This document shows positions 33,753 through 42,573 of a stretch of 64,000 nt of DNA, in pieces. How positions within the stretch are numbered: the first letter of the stretch is position 1; each line of letters starts with the position of its first letter. The notes beneath the pieces are model-generated. The model was not told the origin of the DNA. It saw only the letters and a program-made list of their open reading frames with translations, and did not search any database. Source of the stretch: an uncultured Methanomassiliicoccales archaeon (GTDB lineage Archaea; Thermoplasmatota; Thermoplasmata; Methanomassiliicoccales; Methanomethylophilaceae); assembly GCA_959597175.1 (NCBI GenBank), contig CAUFXM010000006.1, forward strand, positions 56,459-120,458, given 5' to 3'. The position numbers and the translations under genes are program-made.

Positions 33753-34279
33753 CTGAGCCACTCCGAGACCACACGCATCGTCTCCCTGAGTGCCTCCCTT
33801 GAGTCCTTGTTGTATATCGTGGCCGCAGGATGGTACGTGGGGATGAATACGATCTCGCGGTCCCGGACCTTTATGGTCATCGGGATGTTGACGATCTCGG
33901 ACATCGGGCCCTCGTACCCCATCAGGTCGCGGCAGGCCGACCTGCCGAGGCCGACGATGAGCCTGGCGTCATACAGCTCGGACTCGAGGAAGGGACGACA
34001 GGCCGCCATCTCCTCCGGGGTGGGGTCCCTGTTGTTCGGGGGCCTGCACTTGACCGTGTTGGTGATCATGACCTTGGTCCTGTCGAATCCGGCCTCGGCC
34101 ATCATGCCGTCGAGAATCTTCCCCGACCTGCCGACGAAGGGACGTCCCTGCAGGTCCTCCGACTCGCCGGGACCCTCGCCGACGAACACTATCCCGTACT
34201 CCGGGTTGCCGTCGGGCATGACGATGGTGGTGCGCATCTCGCATAGACCGCACCTGGAGCAGTCCGCGTCGGGCCTCAT
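33749..34279 (-). CDS. Family 4 uracil-DNA glycosylase (4Fe-4S)
   Basis: The 176-residue enzyme has cysteines near the N-terminus (DCSRCGLC), GEGPGESEDLQGRPFVGRSG as the active-site motif A, NTVKCRPPNNRDPTPEE with a further cysteine, and PTYHPAA as the uracil-binding C-terminal motif. These define thermophile-type family 4 UDGs, which remove uracil produced by cytosine deamination. The length fits the family. The start overlaps the stop of pyrE by 4 bases; carS, pyrE, this gene and the HAD gene make one leftward operon. Confidence 0.9.
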   Translation of the reverse strand: MRPDADCSRCGLCEMRTTIVMPDGNPEYGIVFVGEGPGESEDLQGRPFVGRSGKILDGMMAEAGFDRTKVMITNTVKCRPPNNRDPTPEEMAACRPFLESELYDARLIVGLGRSACRDLMGYEGPMSEIVNIPMTIKVRDREIVFIPTYHPAATIYNKDSREALRETMRVVSEWLR

Positions 34280-34806
34280 CTCTCCCCCAGGAGCTCCGAT
34301 CCCTTGACCAGGGGGATGAACTCGACGCCCTCCGCCTCCAGCGCCTCGGCGCCACCGGCCTCGCGGTCGATGACGGAGATGACGTACCTCACGTCCGCCC
34401 CGGCGTCCCTGAGCACGTGTATGCCCTGTATGCAGGAGCCGGCGGTGGTGACGACGTCCTCCACCATGATGACGACCTCGCCGGGATTCAGGTCCCCCTC
34501 GATCTGCTTCCCGGTGCCGTGGTCCTTCTTCTCCTTGCGGACCATGACGAAGGGCAGGCCCGTCTCCAGGGCAAGAGCGGCCTCCAGGGGGACCGCACCC
34601 AGAACGACGCCCGCTATCCTGTCCGCCTCGATGCCGTTCTCCCTCATCCTCTCGGCCATGAGGCGGGCGATTATGCCCAGCACCTTGGGGTCTGTGCTGG
34701 CCTTCTTGATGTTGATGTAGTAGTCGCTCTTGGCGCCGGAGGCGAGTGTGAACTCGCCGAACTGCAGCGCACCGCATTCCTTCAAAGCGTCCGAAAGTTC
34801 GCTCAT
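34276..34806 (-). CDS. pyrE: Orotate phosphoribosyltransferase
   Basis: The 176-residue protein contains GEFTLASGAKSDYYINIKKA at the N-terminus and the PRPP-binding loop VVIMVEDVVTTAGS, the two diagnostic OPRTase segments. It converts orotate and PRPP to OMP in pyrimidine synthesis. It is 4 bases downstream of carS and overlaps the UDG gene. Length matches short archaeal PyrE. Confidence 0.92.
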   Translation of the reverse strand: MSELSDALKECGALQFGEFTLASGAKSDYYINIKKASTDPKVLGIIARLMAERMRENGIEADRIAGVVLGAVPLEAALALETGLPFVMVRKEKKDHGTGKQIEGDLNPGEVVIMVEDVVTTAGSCIQGIHVLRDAGADVRYVISVIDREAGGAEALEAEGVEFIPLVKGSELLGER

Positions 34807-34810
34807 ATGA

Positions 34811-35383
34811 TCACCACGGCTCCTTCTTGAGCCCCATCCTGTATCCGATTATGTTCACCACCCTGTGGATGGCGAACATGATGACTATTATGAAGATCAG
34901 GGCGACGATGTGCCAGCCCTCTATGTAATTGGCATAGACCCAGTCCGGGAAGAACAGCACGGTCACCAGGAACGCGCCGATGACGAAATCGTACTGGTCC
35001 AGGATCGGGGCCTTCTGCCCCCTCTCCATGCCAAGGCGCCTCTTGATGAACGCACCGCAGAGGTCACCGAGCACTGCCCCGAAGGACAGGCAGGCGAGGA
35101 TGCCGACATTGCCCCAGAATGACCCGTAGCCCCAGAAATTCTCGGGATCCCAGATCGAGGACACCCCGATGAGGATCAGACCCACCAGTATCCCGGAGAA
35201 CGCACCGCCGAAGAAGCCCCTCCAGGACTTCCCGTCGCCGAATATCCTCTTCCCGCGCCAGGACTTCCCGAAGTCCATCTTCGTCTCGCCGCCGAATACG
35301 ACGGCAGCCGAGTTCGGAACCATCGCGGGCAGGAAGAGCCAGAGGCCCGTTAGCATTATGACTACGACTCCAGCCACATCCAT
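34811..35383 (-). CDS. carS: CDP-archaeol synthase
   Basis: The 190-residue membrane protein has about five helices. The conserved cytosolic block KMDFGKSWRGKRIFGDGKSW, which holds the nucleotide-binding residues of CarS, is followed by FFGGAFSGI. GDLCGAFIKRRLGMERGQKAPILDQYDF is the second conserved stretch. CarS transfers CTP to unsaturated archaetidic acid in ether-lipid synthesis. A TATA-like GCTTAAACG lies about 30-38 bases upstream (plus-strand 35413-35421), so it probably heads the operon with pyrE. Confidence 0.9.
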   Translation of the reverse strand: MDVAGVVVIMLTGLWLFLPAMVPNSAAVVFGGETKMDFGKSWRGKRIFGDGKSWRGFFGGAFSGILVGLILIGVSSIWDPENFWGYGSFWGNVGILACLSFGAVLGDLCGAFIKRRLGMERGQKAPILDQYDFVIGAFLVTVLFFPDWVYANYIEGWHIVALIFIIVIMFAIHRVVNIIGYRMGLKKEPW

Positions 35384-35424
35384 CGGAACACCTTGACTCC
35401 CATCGCACCGGTACGTTTAAGCCT

Positions 35425-36840
35425 TTACGCACCGGAGGCATCCCGTTTGCGCCTGTCGTTGACCGCGACGGACATCACCAGCATGACCACGGACAGGGCC
35501 ACTGCCCAGAGCATTGAGTACTCCATGCCGTCCATGAAGGCCCCCGGCGACAGCTCCTCGATCGGAACACCGCCGGAATCGCTCCCGGATGTCAGCAGGG
35601 ATGCGAACAGAGCGGTTCCGACGGTCCCGCCCATGTAGTTCATGAAGCTCATCATCGAGGACCCGATGGCCTTGGACTCATCGGGCGTGTTGTCCACCAC
35701 CCTCCCCGAGGAGGCGGTGCCGCTGAACCCCCACACGACTCCCATCAGAACCGATGCCAGGATGAGCGGGAGCATCCCCATCTCCGGATCCATGATGAAC
35801 AGGACCACGCTGTATGCCAATGTGAACACCGATGCCGCGATCGCGCAGGACCTGCGCCCATGCATGTCCGTGTAGTTGCCCACGGGTATGCTCATCAGCA
35901 GGACGAATACGGACGGGATCAGCAGAACGACCCCGCTGACCATGGAGCCCAGCCCGAGCTCCAGATCCATGTAGAACGGGAGCACGTACAGGACGCCCAT
36001 GTACACGAGGTTCAGGATGGTGTAGGAAAGCAGGGCCAGGTCCAGGTTGCGTATCCTGAACAGCCTCACATCGAAGAGCGGATGATCGGAGCGGAGGCTC
36101 TCGTATGCGAATCCTGCGACGAACACCACCGCCAGGACCGCCGAGACCACACAGATCAGGATCTCCCCCGGATACGACAGCCTCTCGAATGCGAGCACGG
36201 CGAACGTCACTGCCAGGAAGAGCAGGGCGGACCCCTTCACATCTACAGCTATCTTCGACCTGTCCTCGCCGGGCAGGGACACGTGACCGATCAGCAGTGC
36301 GACCACCCCTATGGGGATGTTGATCAGGAATATCCAGTGCCAGGAGAGGAACTCGACCAGGACTCCCCCGAGGGCGGGACCTAATGCGAATCCCGTGGAT
36401 GATGCCAGGGCCATGATCCCGAGCGAGCGGCCCAGATGCTCCCTCGGCAGGAGCTTCACGCATATCATCGGTGCGACTGCGGCGATGGCCGCCGCCCCCA
36501 CCCCCTGGGCGATCCTGGCGATTATGAGGACCTCGAGCGTCGGTGCGACTGCGCATAGGAGCGAGAACGCGGTGAACACCACGAACCCCAGCATGAACAC
36601 CCTGCGGATGTGTCCCGCATCCGCCACCCTCCCGAACGGCAGCAGGAACCCTGCCATCATCAGGAAGTAGGCGATGGTGACCCAAGAGACCACGCTGGTG
36701 TCGGTGGCGAAATCGGAGGCGATGGACGGCAGAGCGACGTTGACTATGCTGGCGTCGATGCTGTCCATCAGTACGCCCAGCACCATCGTGACGATCAGAA
36801 GCGCTACACCGTTGCGGACTCCCATGATGGCCAATCTCAT
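35425..36840 (-). CDS. MFS drug/proton antiporter (DHA2, EmrB/QacA-like)
   Basis: The 471-residue transporter has fourteen predicted helices. The DHA2 motifs include MDSIDASIVNVALPSIASDF in helix 1, PFGRVADAGHIRRVFMLG (motif A) and ALGPALGGVLVEFLSWHWIFLINIPIG (motif C region). Such proteins export hydrophobic or cationic compounds using the proton gradient. ATG 36840 is taken as start; 36825 is possible. It is divergent from nob1 and has no linked regulator. Confidence 0.88.
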   Translation of the reverse strand: MRLAIMGVRNGVALLIVTMVLGVLMDSIDASIVNVALPSIASDFATDTSVVSWVTIAYFLMMAGFLLPFGRVADAGHIRRVFMLGFVVFTAFSLLCAVAPTLEVLIIARIAQGVGAAAIAAVAPMICVKLLPREHLGRSLGIMALASSTGFALGPALGGVLVEFLSWHWIFLINIPIGVVALLIGHVSLPGEDRSKIAVDVKGSALLFLAVTFAVLAFERLSYPGEILICVVSAVLAVVFVAGFAYESLRSDHPLFDVRLFRIRNLDLALLSYTILNLVYMGVLYVLPFYMDLELGLGSMVSGVVLLIPSVFVLLMSIPVGNYTDMHGRRSCAIAASVFTLAYSVVLFIMDPEMGMLPLILASVLMGVVWGFSGTASSGRVVDNTPDESKAIGSSMMSFMNYMGGTVGTALFASLLTSGSDSGGVPIEELSPGAFMDGMEYSMLWAVALSVVMLVMSVAVNDRRKRDASGA

Positions 36841-36911
36841 CTCTGGGTAGATAGAGGTTTCCAGCACCATCGATGCAATGCATTATGTCGTGGGTCGCCT
36901 TTCGTCCTCCC

Positions 36912-37697
36912 ATGCTTGTTCTGGACAGCTCCGCATTCTTCTCCATGGACGCCCTGCCCGAGGAGGAGCATGTGTGCCCTCCGGGAGTCATCAGGGAGCT
37001 GGAGCGCCACGGCGATCCGCGCCTCGCCCTCTGGGGGGACATGGTCCGTGTCTCCGACTGCTCGAAGGAGTCCCTCGAGAGGGTGGACGAGGCGGCACGC
37101 AGGACGGGTGACGACACCAGGCTGTCCCCTGTGGACCGTACCGTCCTGGCGCTTGCACTGGATGTCGGCGGAACTATCTGGACCGACGATTACTCGATCC
37201 AGAACACCGCCAGGGTGCTCGGGATCCCGTACAGGGCCGTGGGCATGGCCGGCATCACGAAGAAGGTCAGATGGAACTACCAGTGCGTCGGATGCGGCAA
37301 ATGGTACAAGGAGAAGCATCCCGACTGTCCGATCTGCGGCTCACAGCTCAGGGCCTGCAGGAGGAAGCGATCACGGGAAGATGCGCTTGCATCTGATCAG
37401 GTTCCCCATCCTGCGCCCGCCCAGTATGGACATGCACAGGGTGGTGCTCCTCTCCGACCTGAATGCGAACGTGTCCGCCAGCTTCTTGTTGAACGCCGCG
37501 GTCTTCAGGGGCTTCTCCATGACCGAACGCCACTGGGTCTCGTAATCCGAGAGCGGGGCCGAGCTGCGGATGTTCTCCGCCGCGACCCTGCCGCAGATCC
37601 TGCCGGCTATCATGGCCAGGGGTATCCCGCCCCCGTTCACGGAGATCACCTGTCCGGCGGCGTCGCCGACGACCATCCCGTTGCCGGAGACGGTTGA
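36912..37697 (+). CDS. nob1: Nob1 endoribonuclease with an unusual C-terminal extension
   Basis: From ATG 36912 the protein has a PIN domain (MLVLDSSAFFSM at the start, later SPVDRTVLALAL and IWTDDYSIQNTA with the acidic metal ligands). A zinc ribbon, YQCVGCGKWYKEKHPDCPICGS, ends about residue 148. This is archaeal Nob1, which matures the 3' end of 16S rRNA. Normal Nob1 ends shortly after the ribbon, but here the frame continues 100-odd residues of Arg/Pro/Gly-rich sequence, antisense to the geranylgeranyl reductase gene (37371-37697). The tail may be a lost-stop extension or a sequencing error near 37370. Confidence 0.8.
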   Translation: MLVLDSSAFFSMDALPEEEHVCPPGVIRELERHGDPRLALWGDMVRVSDCSKESLERVDEAARRTGDDTRLSPVDRTVLALALDVGGTIWTDDYSIQNTARVLGIPYRAVGMAGITKKVRWNYQCVGCGKWYKEKHPDCPICGSQLRACRRKRSREDALASDQVPHPAPAQYGHAQGGAPLRPECERVRQLLVERRGLQGLLHDRTPLGLVIRERGRAADVLRRDPAADPAGYHGQGYPAPVHGDHLSGGVADDHPVAGDG

Positions 37698-38462
37698 AGT
37701 TATAGGGCCCTCGCTGGGTACGTACTTGCCCTCCAGCTTCGTGTATCCGGTGAACCCGCGCTTCTCCGCGAAGTTGTCGAAGTACTCGGACAGGCTCCCG
37801 TTGGAGAACCTGGGCGAGAACCCCACACCTATATTGGCGCGTCCGTCCTTGGGGATGATCCAGCTGTAGGCGCCCGGCGCCACGTCCCCGAAGAACATGT
37901 ACAGATACGGCTCGAAGTCCCCCTTCACCTGGGCAGTGACCGCAGGGTACGGATTCTGGTTCCTCGCCAGACCCAGGCTGCGCGCCACGCGCGACCCGGG
38001 GCCGTCGGCACCCACGATGACCCTGTACTCGATCTCGCCCTGGCTGGTGACGGCTTTCCCGTTCTCGATGCCCTTGAAGAGGCAGTTCCTCTCAAGGGTC
38101 GCACCGGATTCGACGGCGAGCTTCGCCAGATGCTGGTCGAAGAGGTCCCTGTCCGTGGTGTACCCCTCGAAGTCCAGGAGGGTCTCCTTCCCCTTGGGGT
38201 CCACCAACTTGATCCCCTTGGTCTCCAGACAGCGGAGTCCGTCGGGTATGTCGAAAAGCGACTCGGCGTCCTTGAGCGTCGGGAACATCCCGTAGATCTC
38301 GCCCAGGGACGGCATGAACTCCCCGCATCTCACCGGGACCCCCACCTCGGGGCGCCTCTCTATGAACATGACGTCGGCTCCCCCCTCGGCGGCGAAGCGG
38401 GCGGTGGTGCTGCCTGCTGGGCCGGACCCGACGACGAGAACATCTACCTTGGTCCTGTCCAT
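37371..38462 (-). CDS. Geranylgeranyl reductase family flavoprotein
   Basis: The 363-residue protein begins with the FAD-binding VDVLVVGSGPAGSTTARFAA, followed by ERRPEVGVPVRCGEFMPSL with the CGE motif, IVGADGPGSRVARSLG, and the FAD motif GMVVGDAAGQVISVNGGGIP. Archaeal GGRs saturate the geranylgeranyl chains of membrane lipids. The ATG at 38462 follows the GGPP synthase stop at 38467 by 4 bases, so substrate chain synthesis and reduction genes are in one leftward unit. Confidence 0.9.
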   Translation of the reverse strand: MDRTKVDVLVVGSGPAGSTTARFAAEGGADVMFIERRPEVGVPVRCGEFMPSLGEIYGMFPTLKDAESLFDIPDGLRCLETKGIKLVDPKGKETLLDFEGYTTDRDLFDQHLAKLAVESGATLERNCLFKGIENGKAVTSQGEIEYRVIVGADGPGSRVARSLGLARNQNPYPAVTAQVKGDFEPYLYMFFGDVAPGAYSWIIPKDGRANIGVGFSPRFSNGSLSEYFDNFAEKRGFTGYTKLEGKYVPSEGPITSTVSGNGMVVGDAAGQVISVNGGGIPLAMIAGRICGRVAAENIRSSAPLSDYETQWRSVMEKPLKTAAFNKKLADTFAFRSERSTTLCMSILGGRRMGNLIRCKRIFP

Positions 38463-38466
38463 GGGA

Positions 38467-39441
38467 TCACCTGTCCCTCCCGACCACGTACCTCCCCAGA
38501 TCGAGGAGGGCTTCCTTGTACACCGAGTCCGGGATGGAGTCCAGCAGGGGGAGGGCCTCGTCGGCGATCTCGGCCGCCCTGTCGAGGCATCTGTCGACCG
38601 CATCGGTGGCCCTGATCAGTTCCAAGGCCTCCCTGACGTCGTCCAGGGTCGCCTCCTGCTTCTCGAAGAGCTCCACGAGCCTCGGACCGTTCGCAGGGTC
38701 GACCATGGCATAGATCACCGGGAGCGTGGGCTTCCCCTCGATGAGGTCGGTGCCGACCATCTTCCCCGTGCTGCCTGGATTCCCGATGACGTCCAGGGTG
38801 TCGTCGACTATCTGGAAGGCCAGACCGATCTGGAAAGCGTATCTGCCCAGCGCCTCCAGCGTGGTGCTGTCGGCATTGGCCACGGCTGCCCCGGATTTGG
38901 AGGAGGCCTCGAAGAGCTTCGCGGTCTTCCCCGTTATGATCCTGATGTAGTCGTCCTCCGTGACTGCCGAGGCGTGCTCAAGGTCCTTCTGGACGAACTC
39001 CCCCGCACCCATGGACGCCGATGCCTCCACTATGAAGTCCACTATCTGGGGCGCGGCCACGGCGAGGAGACGGAACCCCATCGCGAACATGTAGTCCCCG
39101 GCGATGATCGCCTTGCTCACGGTGTACTCCTTGTGGAGCGTCTTCCTTCCGCGCCTGACCTCGCCCTGGTCGTTGATGTCGTCGTGGATGAGGGTGGCGC
39201 TGTGGATGATCTCGAAAGCGGCGCCTATCTTGACCGGCAGGGACATGTCCGTTCCCCCCACTGCCCTGTAGGCCAGGATGCAGAGGGCGGGCCTGATGCG
39301 CTTGCCTCCGGACGAGATGACGTACTGGCACATCTCCGTGAGCTCGGGGTTCTCGGATTCGAGGTCGCGCATCATGAGGTCCTCGACTTCCTCCAGTTCC
39401 CTGCTTATACAGGAGTGCCACAGCTCAGACATTGCGCTCAT
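38467..39441 (-). CDS. Geranylgeranyl diphosphate synthase-type prenyltransferase
   Basis: The 324-residue enzyme has the two Asp-rich motifs of trans-prenyltransferases: LIHDDINDQGEVRRGRKTLH (DDxxD with the following RRG) and IGLAFQIVDDTLDVIG. GGKRIRPALC binds the IPP diphosphate. The residue before the first motif suggests a C20 or slightly longer product, consistent with a role in archaeal lipids next to the reductase gene. Starts at 39441 or 39432 are both possible; a TATA-like CTTAAGTAT at about 39455-39466 suggests a leaderless mRNA. Confidence 0.88.
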   Translation of the reverse strand: MSAMSELWHSCISRELEEVEDLMMRDLESENPELTEMCQYVISSGGKRIRPALCILAYRAVGGTDMSLPVKIGAAFEIIHSATLIHDDINDQGEVRRGRKTLHKEYTVSKAIIAGDYMFAMGFRLLAVAAPQIVDFIVEASASMGAGEFVQKDLEHASAVTEDDYIRIITGKTAKLFEASSKSGAAVANADSTTLEALGRYAFQIGLAFQIVDDTLDVIGNPGSTGKMVGTDLIEGKPTLPVIYAMVDPANGPRLVELFEKQEATLDDVREALELIRATDAVDRCLDRAAEIADEALPLLDSIPDSVYKEALLDLGRYVVGRDR

Positions 39442-39545
39442 TATCACGGTTCCATACTTAAGCGTTGATGCTTTGGGACACGGCGTTCCGGAGCGTCCCG
39501 CCGATCGTCTGGATGGGATGGCGGAGAGGCATCGTAGAAGAATCA

Positions 39546-39569
39546 GGTAAGGGGTTTGGTAAGGGGTTT
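39546..39569 (+). repeat. 12-bp tandem repeat, two copies
   Basis: GGTAAGGGGTTT occurs twice in a row at 39546 and 39558, in the gap between the end of the fpo operon and the GGPP synthase promoter. Confidence 0.7.
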
Positions 39570-39582
39570 GGTGGATCGCTTA

Positions 39583-41067
39583 TCAGGCTCCCAGCAGGGC
39601 CGCCGCGGCGGTCTCGCAGAAGTCGAAGATCAGCTGGGGGTAGACTCCCAGGACGATCACGAAGATCACGCAGATCGCGATGGCTACGGTGAACGCGGCG
39701 GGGACCTTGACCTTCTCGGTGCTGGTTCCCTTGTCGACGTACATCGCCTTCACGACCCTCGCGTAGTAGTACAGCGAGATGGCCGAGTTGATGATGGCGA
39801 TGAAGGCCAGCCAGACCCACATGGAGGTCGCCCCGTCCACTCCCTCGATGGCCGAGGAGAACAGGAAGAACTTCGATGTGAATCCCGCGAGCGGAGGGAT
39901 ACCTGCCAGGGAGAACAGGAACAGCATCATGGCCGCTGCGAGGAACGGAGCCCTCTTGGCCAGTCCGCGGTAGTCCGAGATCTTCTCCCCGATGCCGGCG
40001 CAGATCAGCGCGCCCACGATGAGGAACGCTCCGCCCTTCATGAACACGTGCGTGAACATGTGGAACAGACCGGAGCTGAGGGCGTACTCCGACATGACCG
40101 CCATCACGATCAGGATGTATCCCGCCTGGGCGATCGAGGAGTATGCCAGCATCCTCTTGATGTTGTTCTGGGCGATTGCCACCACGTTGCCCACCGTCAT
40201 GGTGAAGGCCGCGATGATGGCGAAGAGGTACTGGACCTCTTCTCCGGCGATGGCGGAGCACGCCGTGCCGGCCACGAACATCACCAGGAAGATCTGGAAG
40301 AAGACGCTGAGTCCCATCTTCTTGGATCCTGTGGCGAGGAACATGGACACGGGCGACGAGGCACCCTCGTACACGTCGGGGGCCCACATGTGGAAGGGCA
40401 CCGCGGCGATCTTGAAGCCGTATCCGGCTATCATGCAGACGAGGGCGACGGCGAACATCCAGTTCATGCCGGTCAGCTGGGTGGTCTCGGCGATGGCCGA
40501 GATGTCGGTGGTCCCGGTGAGGCCGTAGAGCATGGAGATACCGTAGATGGTCAGGGCGGTGGACAGTCCACCGATGACCACGTACTTCACTCCGGCCTCG
40601 GCGGCCCTGGAGTCCTTCCTCTTCATGGTGACCAGCGCGTAGGACGAGATGCTGGTGAGCTCGACGCCGACGAAGATGGTCAGCAGGTCGGAGGACCCAG
40701 CCACGAACATCATTCCAGTGGTGGCACCCATCAGCAGGGCGTAGTACGCGCCCACGTGGAGCCTGGTGGTCTCGGTGCTCGCGTTGGAGACCAGGACCGC
40801 CAGGAACAGGACAATCTGGAACAGCAGGACCATCAGTCCGGTGTAGGCGGTGTACTCGTAGGCACCCATGGTCTCGCCGACGTAGCTGTCGGTGAGCATG
40901 AGGGCGTTGACGATCAGGGACACGATGACGAACACCAGTGCCACTGCCCATGTGACCTTGGGCCTCTTGCCGACGAACTGGATGGCGGGCATCAGCAGTG
41001 CGCCCACCAGCAGTATGATGATCGGTGCCAGTGCCGTGAAGTCACCGAATATGCTTGTGAAATCCAT
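39583..41067 (-). CDS. fpoN: Fpo-like complex subunit N (NuoN-type antiporter-like)
   Basis: The 494-residue membrane protein has about fourteen helices. The antiporter-like core includes the helix VALVCMIAGYGFKIAAVPFH ending before MWAPDVYEGASSPVSMFL, and a lysine-bearing helix KMGLSVFFQIFLVMFV. NuoN/FpoN-type subunits form one of the proton channels of complex I relatives. It is the last gene of the leftward operon that begins at 50000 and overlaps fpoM by one base. Confidence 0.92.
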   Translation of the reverse strand: MDFTSIFGDFTALAPIIILLVGALLMPAIQFVGKRPKVTWAVALVFVIVSLIVNALMLTDSYVGETMGAYEYTAYTGLMVLLFQIVLFLAVLVSNASTETTRLHVGAYYALLMGATTGMMFVAGSSDLLTIFVGVELTSISSYALVTMKRKDSRAAEAGVKYVVIGGLSTALTIYGISMLYGLTGTTDISAIAETTQLTGMNWMFAVALVCMIAGYGFKIAAVPFHMWAPDVYEGASSPVSMFLATGSKKMGLSVFFQIFLVMFVAGTACSAIAGEEVQYLFAIIAAFTMTVGNVVAIAQNNIKRMLAYSSIAQAGYILIVMAVMSEYALSSGLFHMFTHVFMKGGAFLIVGALICAGIGEKISDYRGLAKRAPFLAAAMMLFLFSLAGIPPLAGFTSKFFLFSSAIEGVDGATSMWVWLAFIAIINSAISLYYYARVVKAMYVDKGTSTEKVKVPAAFTVAIAICVIFVIVLGVYPQLIFDFCETAAAALLGA

Positions 41068-42572
41068 CAGATCACCACCAGTGTCGCGACGAGGTCATCG
41101 ACATAGGGCTCGATGAAGTCGAGTGCGAGGTCGGGCCACACTCCGTAGAGGGCGACCAGGACGGCCAGCACCGCGAGGACGGCGAACTCGGGCTTGGAGA
41201 CGTCGTGGACGTGCTCCAGGTCGATCTTCGTGGTCTCGGGACCGAACAGGGTCTTCTGCATGGCCCAGATGTAGTATCCGGCGGTCAGCATCAGCGTCAG
41301 CAGGCAGAACAGGATCAGCCAGAGCATGTCATGCTGCTGGATGAACTCGTAGAACCCGTAGACCAGGGGGAACTCTCCCCAGAATCCCATGAGTCCGGGG
41401 AGTCCGAGGGAGGCCATGAACGCGATCATCATGAACGTCGCGTACTGGGGCATCCTTCCGGCGAGACCGCCGAGCAGGGGCATCTCCCTGGTTCCGACAG
41501 CGTGGCCGGTGAAACCGCACACCATGAACAGCATGGCAGAGATCAGACCGTGGGCGAACATCTGGAAGATCGCGAACGTGATCCCGATGTCGGACAGGCA
41601 TCCGATTCCCAGCATGACCATTCCCATGTGGCTGATGGACGAGAACGCCACCATCTTCTTGAGGTCCGTCTGGGCGATGCAGGCGTAGGCACCGTACACC
41701 ATGGAGATCAGTCCGATGGCGATGATGACCCACTGCCAGTACTCCGCACCCTGGGGGAACGCCTCCAGGCAGATGCGTATGATACCGTAGGATCCCATCT
41801 TCAGCATGACTCCGGCCAGCAGGACGGATCCCCCGGTGGGGGCCTCGACGTGCGCGTCGGGCAGCCATGTGTGGAAGGGCACGGACGGCATCTTGACCAT
41901 GAACCCGAAGAACAGCAGGGCGAAGACGATCGCCTGGAAGGTCTGTCCGGTCATGTTCATGGCCTCGTTGACCGTCGCGAAGCTGAAGTCGACGACACCG
42001 CTGCCGTTGACGGCCGCGGACTCGAATCCCATGGCGAATATACCGATCAGCATGACCAGCGACGCCACGTGGGTGTAGATCAGGAACTTGATGGCCGCGT
42101 AGTGCCTCCTGGGGCCTCCGTACCACGAGATCATGAAGTACATCGGGATCAGGGTGATCTCCCACATGACGTAGAACAGGAAGTAGTCCGCCGCCAGGTA
42201 GACGCCCATCAGCCCGACCTCCATGGCCAGGACCAGCGTGTGGTAGTAGTTCGGCCTGTCGCTCTCCTCGGCGGAGAACACGACCACGAGCAGGCTCAGC
42301 AGGGCGGTCAGGAAGACCATCAGGATGCTGAGTCCGTCGATCTCGAGTGCGAAGTTGATGACCACGGAGCTCGTCTCGATCCATGTGTAGGACTCCGACA
42401 GGTCTCCGTACTCGCATCCAAGCATGATGTACAGCGAGAGGATCAGCGTGATGGCGGTGAACGCCGCTGCCACGTACTTCGCGTATTTCTGCCTGGATCC
42501 GCCCATGAAGAGCGTTATGATGGCCCCGATGAGGGGTATGACCATCAGGAGCGTGAGTATGGGTACGTCCAT
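41067..42572 (-). CDS. fpoM: Fpo-like complex subunit M (NuoM-type antiporter-like)
   Basis: The 501-residue, fourteen-helix protein contains FMVKMPSVPFHTWLPDAHVEAPTGGSVLLAGVMLKMG, the signature of NuoM/ND4, with the conserved lysines and glutamate of the proton path, and FSSISHMGMVMLG. It forms a proton-pumping module with FpoL and FpoN. It starts one base after the fpoL stop and ends on the fpoN start. Confidence 0.93.
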   Translation of the reverse strand: MDVPILTLLMVIPLIGAIITLFMGGSRQKYAKYVAAAFTAITLILSLYIMLGCEYGDLSESYTWIETSSVVINFALEIDGLSILMVFLTALLSLLVVVFSAEESDRPNYYHTLVLAMEVGLMGVYLAADYFLFYVMWEITLIPMYFMISWYGGPRRHYAAIKFLIYTHVASLVMLIGIFAMGFESAAVNGSGVVDFSFATVNEAMNMTGQTFQAIVFALLFFGFMVKMPSVPFHTWLPDAHVEAPTGGSVLLAGVMLKMGSYGIIRICLEAFPQGAEYWQWVIIAIGLISMVYGAYACIAQTDLKKMVAFSSISHMGMVMLGIGCLSDIGITFAIFQMFAHGLISAMLFMVCGFTGHAVGTREMPLLGGLAGRMPQYATFMMIAFMASLGLPGLMGFWGEFPLVYGFYEFIQQHDMLWLILFCLLTLMLTAGYYIWAMQKTLFGPETTKIDLEHVHDVSKPEFAVLAVLAVLVALYGVWPDLALDFIEPYVDDLVATLVVI

Positions 42573-42573
42573 C

